This document shows positions 33,447 through 41,947 of a stretch of 63,086 nucleotides of DNA, piece after piece. Every line of letters begins with the position of its first letter. The stretch's first letter is position 1. The notes under the pieces were generated by a model, which saw only the letters and a program-made list of their open reading frames with translations, ran no database searches and was not told the origin of the DNA. The stretch is from assembly GCF_012641335.1 (NCBI RefSeq), contig NZ_JABAID010000020.1:1-63086 (forward strand), written 5' to 3'. The stretch comes from Novosphingobium sp. ERN07. Lineage in GTDB: Bacteria; Pseudomonadota; Alphaproteobacteria; Sphingomonadales; Sphingomonadaceae. The translations under genes were made by a program, and so were the position numbers.

Positions 33447-33662
33447 TCAATCCCATAGCTGGACGGTTTCGCGCATGGCGGTTGCCGCCTCTGCCACTTC
33501 GGGAAGCGTCAGTTCGGTGCCACCGGGAAGCCGGGGGCCAAGCGCAGCGATGCCGGGATTGAGTTCGAGCACCTGTTCGGTGACGTTGCCGGTGCGGCCC
33601 AGCACGCGCCAGCAGACTTCGTCGACCGTCTCGCCCTCGCGCGCGGTGGCGGTGATGGTCAT
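33447..33662 (-). CDS. X: P2 gpX-like tail protein with LysM-like fold
   Basis: A 71-residue tail protein: TITATAREGETVDEVCWRVLG, VTEQVLELNPGIAALGPRLPGGTELTLPE is the gpX/LysM-type sequence. The start overlaps the gpL stop by one base. Length equals P2 gpX (67) class. The longer in-frame extension is a shadow. Confidence 0.88.
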   Translation of the reverse strand: MTITATAREGETVDEVCWRVLGRTGNVTEQVLELNPGIAALGPRLPGGTELTLPEVAEAATAMRETVQLWD

Positions 33663-34165
33663 CAGATCAACTCTACCCGATTTCGCGGCACATCGGCGCG
33701 GGTGCCGCCGGGGGCGAAGCTCTTGAGGTCGGCCACGGCAGCCCAGGCGCGGCGGTAGTACTCGTCGGCACCGTCTTCCTTGTCTGCCGCGCGGTCGAGC
33801 CCGCGATCGGTGGCGGTGATGTCGCGGCTTCCGGCGAAGAGATCGGCGGCGGTGAGCGAGATGATCAGGCGGTCCCACAGCACTTCAGCCTGAGTGCGAT
33901 TGCCCAGCATCTCTTCGGTGACTTCGGCCAGTCCGCCCGCACCGGCCAGAACATGCGCGGTGCGCCAATCGGCAAGCTGGCGAAAGGCGGTGAGCATCGC
34001 TGCCTCGATGGCGCTGATCAGACGATCGGTCGTGACCTCGCCATTGCCGAGGCGGACAGCGTTACGCACCATCGCCAGCGGGATGTCAGGGAACCAGCCG
34101 TCGGCGCCGACCGACGCTTCTGCCGGATCGAGCGGCTGCACGGGATTTGCGGTCAGGCCTGCCAT
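33662..34165 (-). CDS. L: P2 gpL-like head completion protein
   Basis: A 167-residue protein of the gpL family (WFPDIPLAMVRNAVRLGNGEVTTDRLISAIEAAMLTAF, then the paired D-x-x-D near YYRRAWAAVADL). It stabilises filled heads and makes the connector for the tail. Follows the small gene after gpM. Confidence 0.86.
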   Translation of the reverse strand: MAGLTANPVQPLDPAEASVGADGWFPDIPLAMVRNAVRLGNGEVTTDRLISAIEAAMLTAFRQLADWRTAHVLAGAGGLAEVTEEMLGNRTQAEVLWDRLIISLTAADLFAGSRDITATDRGLDRAADKEDGADEYYRRAWAAVADLKSFAPGGTRADVPRNRVELI

Positions 34166-34284
34166 CGGGGTTCACTCATCCAAGTTCTGGCACGGATATT
34201 TTCGGGGGGTGAGGATGGGATCGGGCGGGCAATGTCTATGCCGCCCTTTCCCATCCGCCCCCCGAGCGCCGTGGGGCGGGACGT

Positions 34285-34470
34285 TCAGCCGGGAGGCACT
34301 GCAGGCGTCGATGAAGACGGTGGAGCCTGCAAAGCTTCGGCAATTCGGGCAAGATTGAGCGCGGCACCACAGCAAAGCTGCATCGCGATATCGCCGCTGG
34401 CGTCATCGTCACCGGCGTGGATCGCTTCGCCCAGGCGGGCGGTGAGTTCGCGGACCTGATCGGGAGTCAT
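34285..34470 (-). CDS. 61-residue small phage protein
   Basis: MTPDQVRELTARLGEAIHAGDDDASGD is an amphipathic helix, followed by a Cys pair and a Pro-rich tail. Start overlaps the gpM stop (ATGA). It lies where some P2-like phages have an extra gene between M and L. Function unknown. Confidence 0.6.
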   Translation of the reverse strand: MTPDQVRELTARLGEAIHAGDDDASGDIAMQLCCGAALNLARIAEALQAPPSSSTPAVPPG

Positions 34471-35225
34471 TGACCGTTTCCTTCGCCTTCCGCGAGCAGC
34501 TTCTTTGCTTCGCGTTCGAGCCGTTCGATGTCCTTCTTCACGCCGACATTGCTGTCGAGCTGGAGCGCGCGGCGCAGGGCTTCGAGCGCGGTCTGGACAT
34601 AGGCAGCCTTGCCGCCAGCGGGGGCGTTGTCTGCCGCGGGGTCGAAGTGGGCAGCGCGCTGGGCATAGCGGCGACCAATGGCCTTCAGCAGCTTGGCCCG
34701 CACGGCATCGTGCATGTCGTGGCCTTCGACGATTTTCTGCACGGCGAGCAGCTGGTCGAGGTTGACCGCGTCGAACTCGGCATTGGCGATGGTGGCGACT
34801 TCCTCGGCCAGATAGCACGCAGGGGTGCGGGTGAAGCCCTGCGGCATGGCAAGGCCGTGGCTGATGGCATGGGCGGCAAGGCGCAGCGCATAATCGAAAT
34901 CGCGATAGTCGATGGCCCAGACCAGATTGACGACGAGGATTTCATCCTGCGCGGCTTGGCCTTCAGCGGCGAGCACGCCTTCGATCCACGGCGCGAAGGC
35001 GCGGGCCATTTCGACCTTGACCGGCACGCGGGCCTCGTGGCTGGCAATATCGGAAAGGGAGCGCAGGTTGCCATGCAGCAGCACGCGCAGGGCGGCGTAT
35101 TCCTGTCCGGCGGCCGTGCTGCGCTCGGGTTCCCGCAACTCGATAGTGCGGGCTGTTTCGGGAGCCAAGGTACCCGACATGATGCCGAGGACGCGCTGCT
35201 TGTGACGACGAAAGGGGCTGCTCAT
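34467..35225 (-). CDS. M: P2 gpM-like small terminase subunit
   Basis: A 252-residue protein: SPFRRHKQRVLGIM is the basic N-terminal cos-binding-type segment, and VVNLVWAIDYRDFDYALRLAAHAISHGLAMPQGFTRTPACYLAEEVA is the gpM/terminase endonuclease-subunit hallmark. In P2 gpM carries the cos-cleaving activity with gpP as ATPase. ATG 35225 is chosen over the in-frame extension to 35381, which is low-quality sequence. Confidence 0.88.
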   Translation of the reverse strand: MSSPFRRHKQRVLGIMSGTLAPETARTIELREPERSTAAGQEYAALRVLLHGNLRSLSDIASHEARVPVKVEMARAFAPWIEGVLAAEGQAAQDEILVVNLVWAIDYRDFDYALRLAAHAISHGLAMPQGFTRTPACYLAEEVATIANAEFDAVNLDQLLAVQKIVEGHDMHDAVRAKLLKAIGRRYAQRAAHFDPAADNAPAGGKAAYVQTALEALRRALQLDSNVGVKKDIERLEREAKKLLAEGEGNGQ

Positions 35226-35442
35226 GCGGGGCGCTTTCTTGTGGCCGACCGGACTAATGCCCGCTTTGCGGTCATGCCGCCGGTCTTGGAGGGAGGCCGC
35301 GCTATCCGGCGCGCGGCCGACCGGTTCGGTTAAGGAGCATTCGCTCCCCTCCCCGGCCTCTGATGTGGGCTCTTGCGGCAACCGACCCGGATGTCAGCGA
35401 CCGCCTTCAGTGCCCTCCCGGCGTGGTATTACGGGCGCGATT

Positions 35443-36543
35443 TTATGGGCGGACGCCGAACTCGATGTTTTCGGCCAGAACCATGAAATCGGTGTCTTCA
35501 ATGACGTAGCCTTCGTTGACGCTGTTGTAGTCGACGAGGCTTGCTTTGTTTTCCGGCTCATCCTTGATGTACCGGCGGCGCGAGCCTTCCTGATAGTACA
35601 TCGACAGATTCTTGAGCGGCGTGATCGCCATCGTCTTTTCCGGGAACTTCGGAACGATGGCCGCGCGTCGCCCGCCGATCTGCTTGGCCGACATGATAAT
35701 ATCGCCCACCACTTGGTCAGACGTTGAGCGGCCACCGTCGATCGTGTCCGAAAGCGGACGGTTGATCATCGGGAAGTACTTCTCATCGACCAAGTCCTGG
35801 CTAACCACGACCACATGATCGGTGCTGTTGCGCGCCCAGCTGGGCATACCCGAAGCGAGATCATAGGCCAGCGCGTCGATGTTCTTGTAATCGCCATCGG
35901 AGCTGTCAGCATCAGGCCCGATGTAGATCGGCGCAGCGGCACCAGTGGCAGTGGTGACGCCGCCGACAGTAACCATTGCGCGGCCCATGACGTGACTCGG
36001 CTTTTCAAGGCGCAGCTTCTGCAGCCAGCCAATGTTCACATCTTCACCAAGCGGGTTGTCATCGGCATCGGTGCTTGCGGCGGCGGCGAGGCCGTTCCAG
36101 CCAACGGAAATGCGGCTGAGCGCAACCGAGATAGCGACGTGGCGCGCATAGCGCTGGGCGAAGTCCGGGAACTTCGACCAGTTGTCGATGATCTGCCACG
36201 GCAGCTTGGTGTTGAACTCAGTGTCATAGAGTCGGTACTCACGACCATCGAGCTTGCCGACGTACCGCGGCTTGCGCGGAAGATCGGCCTCTGCGGTGCG
36301 CGATGCGATCATGTCCTCGGTGCCAAGACCGATGACTGCACCAATGAGATCACGAACGCCAATGACGTTGATCTGCTGCAGGAAGCCCACTTCCTCGCGC
36401 TGAAGGTCTTCAAGGCGCTGCTCGGCAGTGGGATCGAGCGAGAACTGGTGAGCCACGCCGCGCGTTGCGCCGTTAAGCTGCACGATGGCATTGAACAGGC
36501 CGTCAAGCGCCCGGCGGCCGCGATCGGAAAGAGTGTAACCCAT
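35443..36543 (-). CDS. N: P2 gpN-like major capsid protein
   Basis: A 366-residue HK97-fold capsid protein (P2 gpN is 357). Landmarks: TAEQRLEDLQREEVGFLQQINVIGVRDLIGAVIGLGTEDMIASRT, WSKFPDFAQRYARHVAISVALSRISVGWNG and LTPLKNLSMYYQEGSRRRYIKDEPE. The N-terminal ~30 residues would be cleaved by gpO. The 217-bp gap between it and gpM contains a short GC-rich palindrome but no gene. Confidence 0.93.
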   Translation of the reverse strand: MGYTLSDRGRRALDGLFNAIVQLNGATRGVAHQFSLDPTAEQRLEDLQREEVGFLQQINVIGVRDLIGAVIGLGTEDMIASRTAEADLPRKPRYVGKLDGREYRLYDTEFNTKLPWQIIDNWSKFPDFAQRYARHVAISVALSRISVGWNGLAAAASTDADDNPLGEDVNIGWLQKLRLEKPSHVMGRAMVTVGGVTTATGAAAPIYIGPDADSSDGDYKNIDALAYDLASGMPSWARNSTDHVVVVSQDLVDEKYFPMINRPLSDTIDGGRSTSDQVVGDIIMSAKQIGGRRAAIVPKFPEKTMAITPLKNLSMYYQEGSRRRYIKDEPENKASLVDYNSVNEGYVIEDTDFMVLAENIEFGVRP

Positions 36544-36592
36544 GTCTGTCAGGTCCTATTGAGGGGATAAGCGGGGCGGGCGGCGGACTGGA

Positions 36593-37432
36593 TCAGAAGA
36601 TCCCGGAATAGTTGGTGGCGTTGCCATCAGAGATCGGGCGCTGGCGGTACTTCTGGTCGGGGGTGCGCTCCTGCACCTCCTCGATCTTCTTGAGCTTGAC
36701 CGCGAGGGCATCGGCATCGGCGCGGAATTCGGTGCGCAGGCCTTCGAGCGCGGTTGAGAAGGTCTTGCCCAGGTCTTCGAAAAGCGGGCGCAACTGGGTG
36801 AAGTCCATCGCCGTGGCCGCATCGGGCTTGTCGTCCGCCTTGGGTTCGGGCTTTTCCTCGGTCTTTCCGCTGAACTTGGCGGTGAAGGCATCGAGCATCG
36901 AGCCGAACTTCGAGAGCAGAGCGCCGCCGCTTTCGATGACATCGCCATCGGCGAATTCGAGCGGTTCGGCCTTGTCCGCAGAAACAGTGAGAGCGCCGGG
37001 AAGCGAGCGGTTGAACTGCAGGCGTTCGGTGGCGATCGAGGCGGGGCTGTCGGTCAGCGCGCAGCCCATCATGTAGGCAAAGCCCTTGCCACCGAAGTTG
37101 GGTTCGATCTCGATCGAAGGATAGACCTTCTGGCCGGCCTCGTTGAGCTTCTTGGCATCGTCGGTCACATCGAGCACGCCGTAGAGCGCCTTGCGCCTTT
37201 CGGTCTTGCCGTTGAAATCGACATCGACCTCACCAATCGAAAGTTCGACCACATCGCCATAGGCGCGGAACGGACCTTCGCCGCTGATGCCGCGAATGTG
37301 TTCGATGTTGACGCGGGCACCGTATGTCTTCGGATTATAGCTCGACACCATCTCCTCGAGCATCTTGTCGTCAATCGTGCGGCCATCGACGGTGGAACCG
37401 GCAGTGGCGAGCAGGAGGGGCTTGGTCTTCAT
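36593..37432 (-). CDS. O: P2 gpO-like scaffold and capsid protease
   Basis: A 279-residue combined scaffold/protease. The serine-protease triad candidates are D16 or D21 (STVDGRTIDD), H45 (NIEHIRG) and S106 (KVYPSIEI), matching P2 gpO Asp19, His48 and Ser107. The C-terminal ~90 residues are the charged scaffold helix (ADALAVKLKKIEEVQERT). ATG 37432 is chosen; the upstream extension to 37519 is not needed. First gene of the O-to-S operon. Confidence 0.9.
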   Translation of the reverse strand: MKTKPLLLATAGSTVDGRTIDDKMLEEMVSSYNPKTYGARVNIEHIRGISGEGPFRAYGDVVELSIGEVDVDFNGKTERRKALYGVLDVTDDAKKLNEAGQKVYPSIEIEPNFGGKGFAYMMGCALTDSPASIATERLQFNRSLPGALTVSADKAEPLEFADGDVIESGGALLSKFGSMLDAFTAKFSGKTEEKPEPKADDKPDAATAMDFTQLRPLFEDLGKTFSTALEGLRTEFRADADALAVKLKKIEEVQERTPDQKYRQRPISDGNATNYSGIF

Positions 37433-37535
37433 CGAAAGGGCTCCCGTTGGGGCGTTGATGCCTGGGCGGCTTTGGGGGTCGGCAAGTTGTGCCCTTTGAG
37501 GCACCGGCGGCGCGGCCAAGGCAACGCGCCTGCGC

Positions 37536-37554
37536 GGTAGAGCGCGGGTTTACC
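37536..37554. promoter_or_regulatory. Putative late-activator dyad between O and P
   Basis: GGTAGAGCGCGGGTTTACC differs from the other two sites at only two central bases. It lies between the divergent O and P starts, 104 bp from O and 50 bp from P, and being a dyad could serve both promoters, as in P2 where P-P and P-O are divergent. Confidence 0.65.
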
Positions 37555-37603
37555 CGGCGAGGCAGGCGACAGGAGACGGGGTTCGGGGTGCATGGCTTGA
37601 CGC

Positions 37604-39520
37604 ATGCCCAATGCCTTGCTCCCGCATCCTGCCGCCGATGCAGACGACCTGCCCGCGATCAGCAGGCAGGTGAACCGCGCGCAGCGGCGAGAGGCGCGAT
37701 CGCTCTACCATCGCGGGTGGACTGCCGTTCAAATCTCGCAGGAAATGCAGGTTCCCTATGGCACGGTGGCCGCGTGGAAGCGGCGCGATGCGTGGGACCA
37801 GGACGCGCCGATCGCGGTGGTGGTGGACCGGGTTGAGGCGAAGATCGCCATGCTGCTCGACAAGGAGCCGTTCACCGAAGGCGACATGAAGCGGGTCGAT
37901 TTCCTGATGCGCCAGCTTGAGCGGGCCGCGCGCATCGAGAAGTACAACAAGACCGGAAAGGAGGGCGACCTAAACCCGAAAATTGCCAACCGGAACGACG
38001 AACCGGCGAAGGCCAAGCGCGCGGAGAAGCGCAAGAACTTCCTGACGCTCGACCAGTGGCAGCAGCTTCTGGACGATTTCGAGGCGTGGCGGTTCGAATA
38101 TCAGGATCTGTGGTGGGAGCAGCGCGACCAGCGCGTTCGCAAGATCCGCAAGAGCCGTCAGGTGGGTGCGACGGTCTATTTCGCGCGAGAGGCCTTTGCC
38201 AAGGTTGGCGAGGCGGTGCTGCGGGGTGAGCAGCCGCGCAACCAGAATTTCATTTCGGCCAGTGAGCGGCAGGCGCTGAAATTCCGGCGCGAGATTTACA
38301 AGTGGGTCCGCAAGGTCACCGGGATCGAGCTTAAAGGCAAGATCATCGAGTTGGACTTCGTCGGGCAGTACCCGGAAGACGATGATGGGCAGGCCGATCA
38401 CAAGCCCATCGAATCGGTCGGTTTCTACTTCCTTTCGACCAATTCGGCGACAGCGCAGGGCGAAAGCGGCGACTTCTACTTCGACGAATACGCGTGGGTT
38501 CACGGTTTTGCCGAGCTGGCCAAGGTCGCCAGCGGCATGGCCACCCACAAGATCTACAAGAAGACCTATTTCTCGACGCCATCGACCAAGACGCACGAGA
38601 GCTATGCCTTCTGGTCGGGCGAGGAGTGGAACAAGGGCCGCGCGAAGGGCGATCAGAAGCCGTTCGACATCAGCCACAAGAACCTGCGCCGCGGCGCGAT
38701 CATGCCGGATGGCAGCTGGCAGCAGATCCTCACCGTCCACGATGCCTGCGCGCTTGGCCTCTCCGCCCTGGTCGACGTTGACGAGCTGCGCCGCGAATAT
38801 TCGGAAGACGCGTTCCGCAACCTGTTCGAGTGCGAGGACGTGGACGATGCCGAAAGCAGCTTCCCCTATGCCCGCCTCAACCCGGCGCGGGTGGACAGCT
38901 TCCTCAAATGGCGCGACTTCCACCCGGCGCTGGTCGATGTGCCCGGTGGCCGTCCGTTTGGCGACAAGCCGGTGTGGCTGGGATACGACCCGAACAAGCA
39001 GGGCCGCGACGATGCCGCGCTGATCGTGCTGGCCCCGCCAGACAAGGCCGGTGGCAAGTTCCGCGTGCTCGAGAAGTATCGCCTCAACGGGCTGGACTTC
39101 GCCGGGCAGGCCGATTTCATCAAGGCGGTGGCGGGCCGCTACAACGTGACCGATATCTCGATCGACACGACGGGATCGGGGCAGGCTGTGTTCGAGCTGG
39201 TCGGCCACTGGTTCCCGCTGGTGCGCAAGATCGAATATTCGGTGGCGAGCAAGACCGCGCTGGTCATCAAGGGGCAGCACGTATTCCGCGCTGGCCGCAT
39301 CGAGTTCGACGCCGGGTGGACCGACCTGATGCAGGCACTGATGGCCATCCGCCCTACGCTTACCGCTAGCCAGAAGGGCGTGACCTATGTCGCGCGGCGC
39401 AATGGCGAGATCGGCCACGCCGATATCGCCTGGGCGCTGCTGCACGCCCTTTCCAACGAACCTTTGGATGTCGGGACCGAGAGTGAAGCCGCTGGCGGGA
39501 CCGTGAAGTTTTTCGATTGA
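37604..39520 (+). CDS. P: P2 gpP-like large terminase ATPase
   Basis: A 638-residue packaging motor (P2 gpP is 590). An N-terminal HTH (LYHRGWTAVQISQEMQVPYGTVAAWKRRDAW) is typical of this family. The ATPase has a variant Walker A at SRQVGAT (184-190) and a Walker B-type GDFYFDEYAW (about 290). The nuclease-type C-terminal part has Asp clusters in GYDPNKQGRDDAALIV and ISIDTTGSG. It is divergent from gpO and 10 bp before the portal gene. Confidence 0.93.
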   Translation: MPNALLPHPAADADDLPAISRQVNRAQRREARSLYHRGWTAVQISQEMQVPYGTVAAWKRRDAWDQDAPIAVVVDRVEAKIAMLLDKEPFTEGDMKRVDFLMRQLERAARIEKYNKTGKEGDLNPKIANRNDEPAKAKRAEKRKNFLTLDQWQQLLDDFEAWRFEYQDLWWEQRDQRVRKIRKSRQVGATVYFAREAFAKVGEAVLRGEQPRNQNFISASERQALKFRREIYKWVRKVTGIELKGKIIELDFVGQYPEDDDGQADHKPIESVGFYFLSTNSATAQGESGDFYFDEYAWVHGFAELAKVASGMATHKIYKKTYFSTPSTKTHESYAFWSGEEWNKGRAKGDQKPFDISHKNLRRGAIMPDGSWQQILTVHDACALGLSALVDVDELRREYSEDAFRNLFECEDVDDAESSFPYARLNPARVDSFLKWRDFHPALVDVPGGRPFGDKPVWLGYDPNKQGRDDAALIVLAPPDKAGGKFRVLEKYRLNGLDFAGQADFIKAVAGRYNVTDISIDTTGSGQAVFELVGHWFPLVRKIEYSVASKTALVIKGQHVFRAGRIEFDAGWTDLMQALMAIRPTLTASQKGVTYVARRNGEIGHADIAWALLHALSNEPLDVGTESEAAGGTVKFFD

Positions 39521-39530
39521 GGAGCCGAGC

Positions 39531-40637
39531 ATGACCACGAGGAAGACGAGCGCCGTAGCGGCCCCCGCAAAAGGCAAGCTCTCGCGTATGCCGTCAAAGG
39601 GCCGCGAGGTGCAGAGCCAGTTCTTCACCTTCGGAGATCCCGAAAGCGTACTCGATCGGCGCGAAATCTCGCAGTATTTTGAAATCTGGCACAACGGACA
39701 TTGGTATGAGCCGCCGCTGCCGACCGCGCGGCTTGCCCAGGTGTTCAACATGTCTCCCTATCATCGCAGCGCGGTCGCGTTGAAGGTCAACATGCTGGTT
39801 TCGCAGCAGGTGCAGAGCCGGTGGCTGGGTGGCGACGACTTCGAGCGATGGGCACTGGATTTCGTGCAGATGGGCAATGGCTACCTCGAGCAGGTGCCTA
39901 ACCTCGGCAACCGGGTGGCAGTGATCAGGCATGCGCCTGCGGTCCACATGCGTGCCGGGGTGAAGGCCGATGTGTTCTGGTTCATCAACGGCCCGATCGG
40001 GCAGAGCCATGAATTCGAACCGGGGCGCATCTTCCAGCTGCAGCAGCCCGATGTGGCGCAGGAAATCTATGGCCTGCCCGAGTGGCTATCGGCGCTACAG
40101 AGCGGTCTGCTTTCCGAGAACGCCACGCTGTTCCGCCGTCGCTACTACCTCAACGGGGCGCATGCCGGGTTCATCCTCTACGTCAGCGAGCCGCTGGCCG
40201 ATCAGAAGACCGTCGACCAGCTCGAGGAGAAGATGCGCCAGTCTAAGGGCGTGGGGAACTTCAAGAATATGCTGGTCCACATTCCCAAGGGAAAGAAGGA
40301 CGGCATCCAGGTGATGCCGATCGCCGATGTCACCGCGAAGGATGAGTTCTCGAATGTGAAGAACATCAGTCGCGACGACATGCTCGGCGCTCACCGCACG
40401 CCGCCGCAGCTGCTCGGCGTGATCCCGCAGAACAATGGCGGCTTTGGCAGCGTCCGCGATGCGCGCGACGGCTATTACGAGCTGGAGATCGTGCCGATCG
40501 CGCGTCGCATGCTTCGCGTGAACGACTGGGCTGGCGTGCCGGCGCTTTCGTTCGCCGACTACCTTTGCGCCGATGGCTCGGTGATCCGGCAGGAAGGCAA
40601 CGGCTTTCGGAAAATCCCGGCGTCGCAGGTGCGATAG
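39531..40637 (+). CDS. Q: P2 gpQ-like portal protein
   Basis: A 368-residue portal (P2 gpQ is 344). Landmarks: QSQFFTFGDPESVLDRREISQYFEIWHNGHWYEPPLP, FVQMGNGYLEQVPN, VAQEIYGLPEWLSALQSGLLSENATLFRRRYYLNGAHAGFI and RDDMLGAHRTPPQLLGVIPQNNGGFG are gpQ hallmarks. Forms the DNA entry ring. Intact. Confidence 0.93.
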   Translation: MTTRKTSAVAAPAKGKLSRMPSKGREVQSQFFTFGDPESVLDRREISQYFEIWHNGHWYEPPLPTARLAQVFNMSPYHRSAVALKVNMLVSQQVQSRWLGGDDFERWALDFVQMGNGYLEQVPNLGNRVAVIRHAPAVHMRAGVKADVFWFINGPIGQSHEFEPGRIFQLQQPDVAQEIYGLPEWLSALQSGLLSENATLFRRRYYLNGAHAGFILYVSEPLADQKTVDQLEEKMRQSKGVGNFKNMLVHIPKGKKDGIQVMPIADVTAKDEFSNVKNISRDDMLGAHRTPPQLLGVIPQNNGGFGSVRDARDGYYELEIVPIARRMLRVNDWAGVPALSFADYLCADGSVIRQEGNGFRKIPASQVR

Positions 40638-40746
40638 CGCGACGGCGGGGGACCGGGCGTTGCAGCGCCCAAGTCCGACGAACACAGCTCGTCTTGTCCC
40701 AATCGGTCCCGCCTTGGGGCCAATCCCGCCTGCCGACTCGGCGCGG

Positions 40747-40761
40747 GAACATTTAAGGAAC
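40747..40761. promoter_or_regulatory. LexA (SOS) box, GAAC-N7-GAAC
   Basis: Perfect GAAC-ATTTAAG-GAAC. It ends 7 bp before the methylase GTG and contains the probable Shine-Dalgarno (AAGGAA), so LexA binding would block both transcription and exposure of the start. Confidence 0.75.
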
Positions 40762-40768
40762 ATGTTGA

Positions 40769-41572
40769 GTGTTGTCGAATCTTGAACCGGTTGATCCGGT
40801 GAAGCCGCTCGCCCCCTATATCGGCGGCAAGCGCAATCTGTCGAAGCGCTTGGTGCAGCGGATCAACGCGGTGCCGCATGAGACATATGCCGAGGTCTTT
40901 GTCGGCATGGGCGGTATCTTTCTTCGTCGCGATCGCAGGCCCAAGGGCGAAGTGATCAACGACTGGTCGGAGGACGTGGCAACTTTCTTCCGCGTGGTGC
41001 AGCACCATTATGTGCCGTTCCTCGACATGCTGCGCTTTCAAATCACGAGCCGCGCCGGTTTCGAAAAGCTTCTGGCGATGGAGCCAACGTCGCTGACCGA
41101 TCTGCAAAGGTCGGCGCGGTTCCTGTACCTGCAGCGTCTGGCATTTGGTGGGATGGTAGGCACACGCAGGTTTGGATCAGTGTACGGCGCAGGCGCAAGG
41201 TTTGACGTTACCAAGATCGGGCCGATGATCGAGGCCGTGCATGAACGGCTCGCCGGTGTGATCATCGAGCGACTACATTGGACGGACTTCATCACCCGCT
41301 ACGACAGGCCCTCCACGCTGTTCTATCTTGACCCGCCGTATTATGGGTCGGAGAGCGACTATGGTCGGGACATGTTCCGCCGCGAAGAGTTCCAAACGAT
41401 GGCAGAGCAGCTGCGCGGCATCCGGGGACGTTTCATCTTATCACTCAATGATCACCCTGAGGTCCGCAGGATCTTCGACGGCTTCACCATCGACGGGGAG
41501 CAGGTGCGCTACTCGGTGGGTGGCACACAGAAATCGAAGATTGCTGGCGAGGTTATCATCTCGAACTGCTAG
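40769..41572 (+). CDS. Dam-like DNA adenine N6-methyltransferase
   Basis: A 267-residue D12-class methylase with the SAM-binding PYIGGKR (about 16) and the catalytic DPPYYG (about 190), plus ETYAEVFVGMGGIFLRR in between. It would methylate adenine in an unknown, probably GATC-type or GANTC-unlike, site. It starts GTG 40769 (TTG 40772 possible). A perfect LexA box overlaps its leader, so it is probably a damage-inducible cargo gene. It could protect phage DNA from host restriction or interfere with CcrM-based cell-cycle marks; both are inference. Confidence 0.88.
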   Translation: MLSNLEPVDPVKPLAPYIGGKRNLSKRLVQRINAVPHETYAEVFVGMGGIFLRRDRRPKGEVINDWSEDVATFFRVVQHHYVPFLDMLRFQITSRAGFEKLLAMEPTSLTDLQRSARFLYLQRLAFGGMVGTRRFGSVYGAGARFDVTKIGPMIEAVHERLAGVIIERLHWTDFITRYDRPSTLFYLDPPYYGSESDYGRDMFRREEFQTMAEQLRGIRGRFILSLNDHPEVRRIFDGFTIDGEQVRYSVGGTQKSKIAGEVIISNC

Positions 41573-41947
41573 TTATCGCCAAGGTCGCGCAAGACCTTGG
41601 TCGATCAGCCACTCGCCCGCGTCACGGCCATTGACTGTTACGCGGGCGAGCGTGCGTTTGTAGACATCGAGGCCTCGCCGCTCGATTCGCACCGTGCCGC
41701 GCAGCATGAACCTCTCGAGCGCCACGCGGGCGCGCTCTCCCTTTTCATGATCGCACCATGCCGGATTGCGGCTGCGCTTTAGCCGTTCACGAGAGACGGC
41801 GCTGCAGCGCGATGAACCGCGCAGTTCCGGCGCGTCAATGCCCACCAGTCGCACGCGCTCTCCATTGCAGAGGCGAAGGCTGTCGCCATCGGTAACACGC
41901 GCCACGCAGGCGCTGGCAGCGGCAGAGAGGGCAATGAGGAGGGGCAT
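41573..41947 (-). CDS. Secreted thermonuclease-like (SNase) protein
   Basis: A 124-residue protein with an N-terminal hydrophobic signal-like segment (PLLIALSAAASACVARV) and the SNase core: GDSLRLCNGERVRLVGIDAPE, GERARVALE and RRGLDVYKRTLARV hold Arg/Glu/Arg of the active site, with the calcium-binding Asp pair. It would degrade DNA outside the cytoplasm. Convergent with the methylase, adjacent stop codons (TAG then TTA on the plus strand). It is at the right edge of the recognisable prophage. Confidence 0.85.
   Translation of the reverse strand: MPLLIALSAAASACVARVTDGDSLRLCNGERVRLVGIDAPELRGSSRCSAVSRERLKRSRNPAWCDHEKGERARVALERFMLRGTVRIERRGLDVYKRTLARVTVNGRDAGEWLIDQGLARPWR

Noticed and set aside
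37970..39751. 593-codon minus-strand frame
   Set aside because: Antisense to the large terminase; repeated Leu/Val/Ala/Arg composition without motifs.
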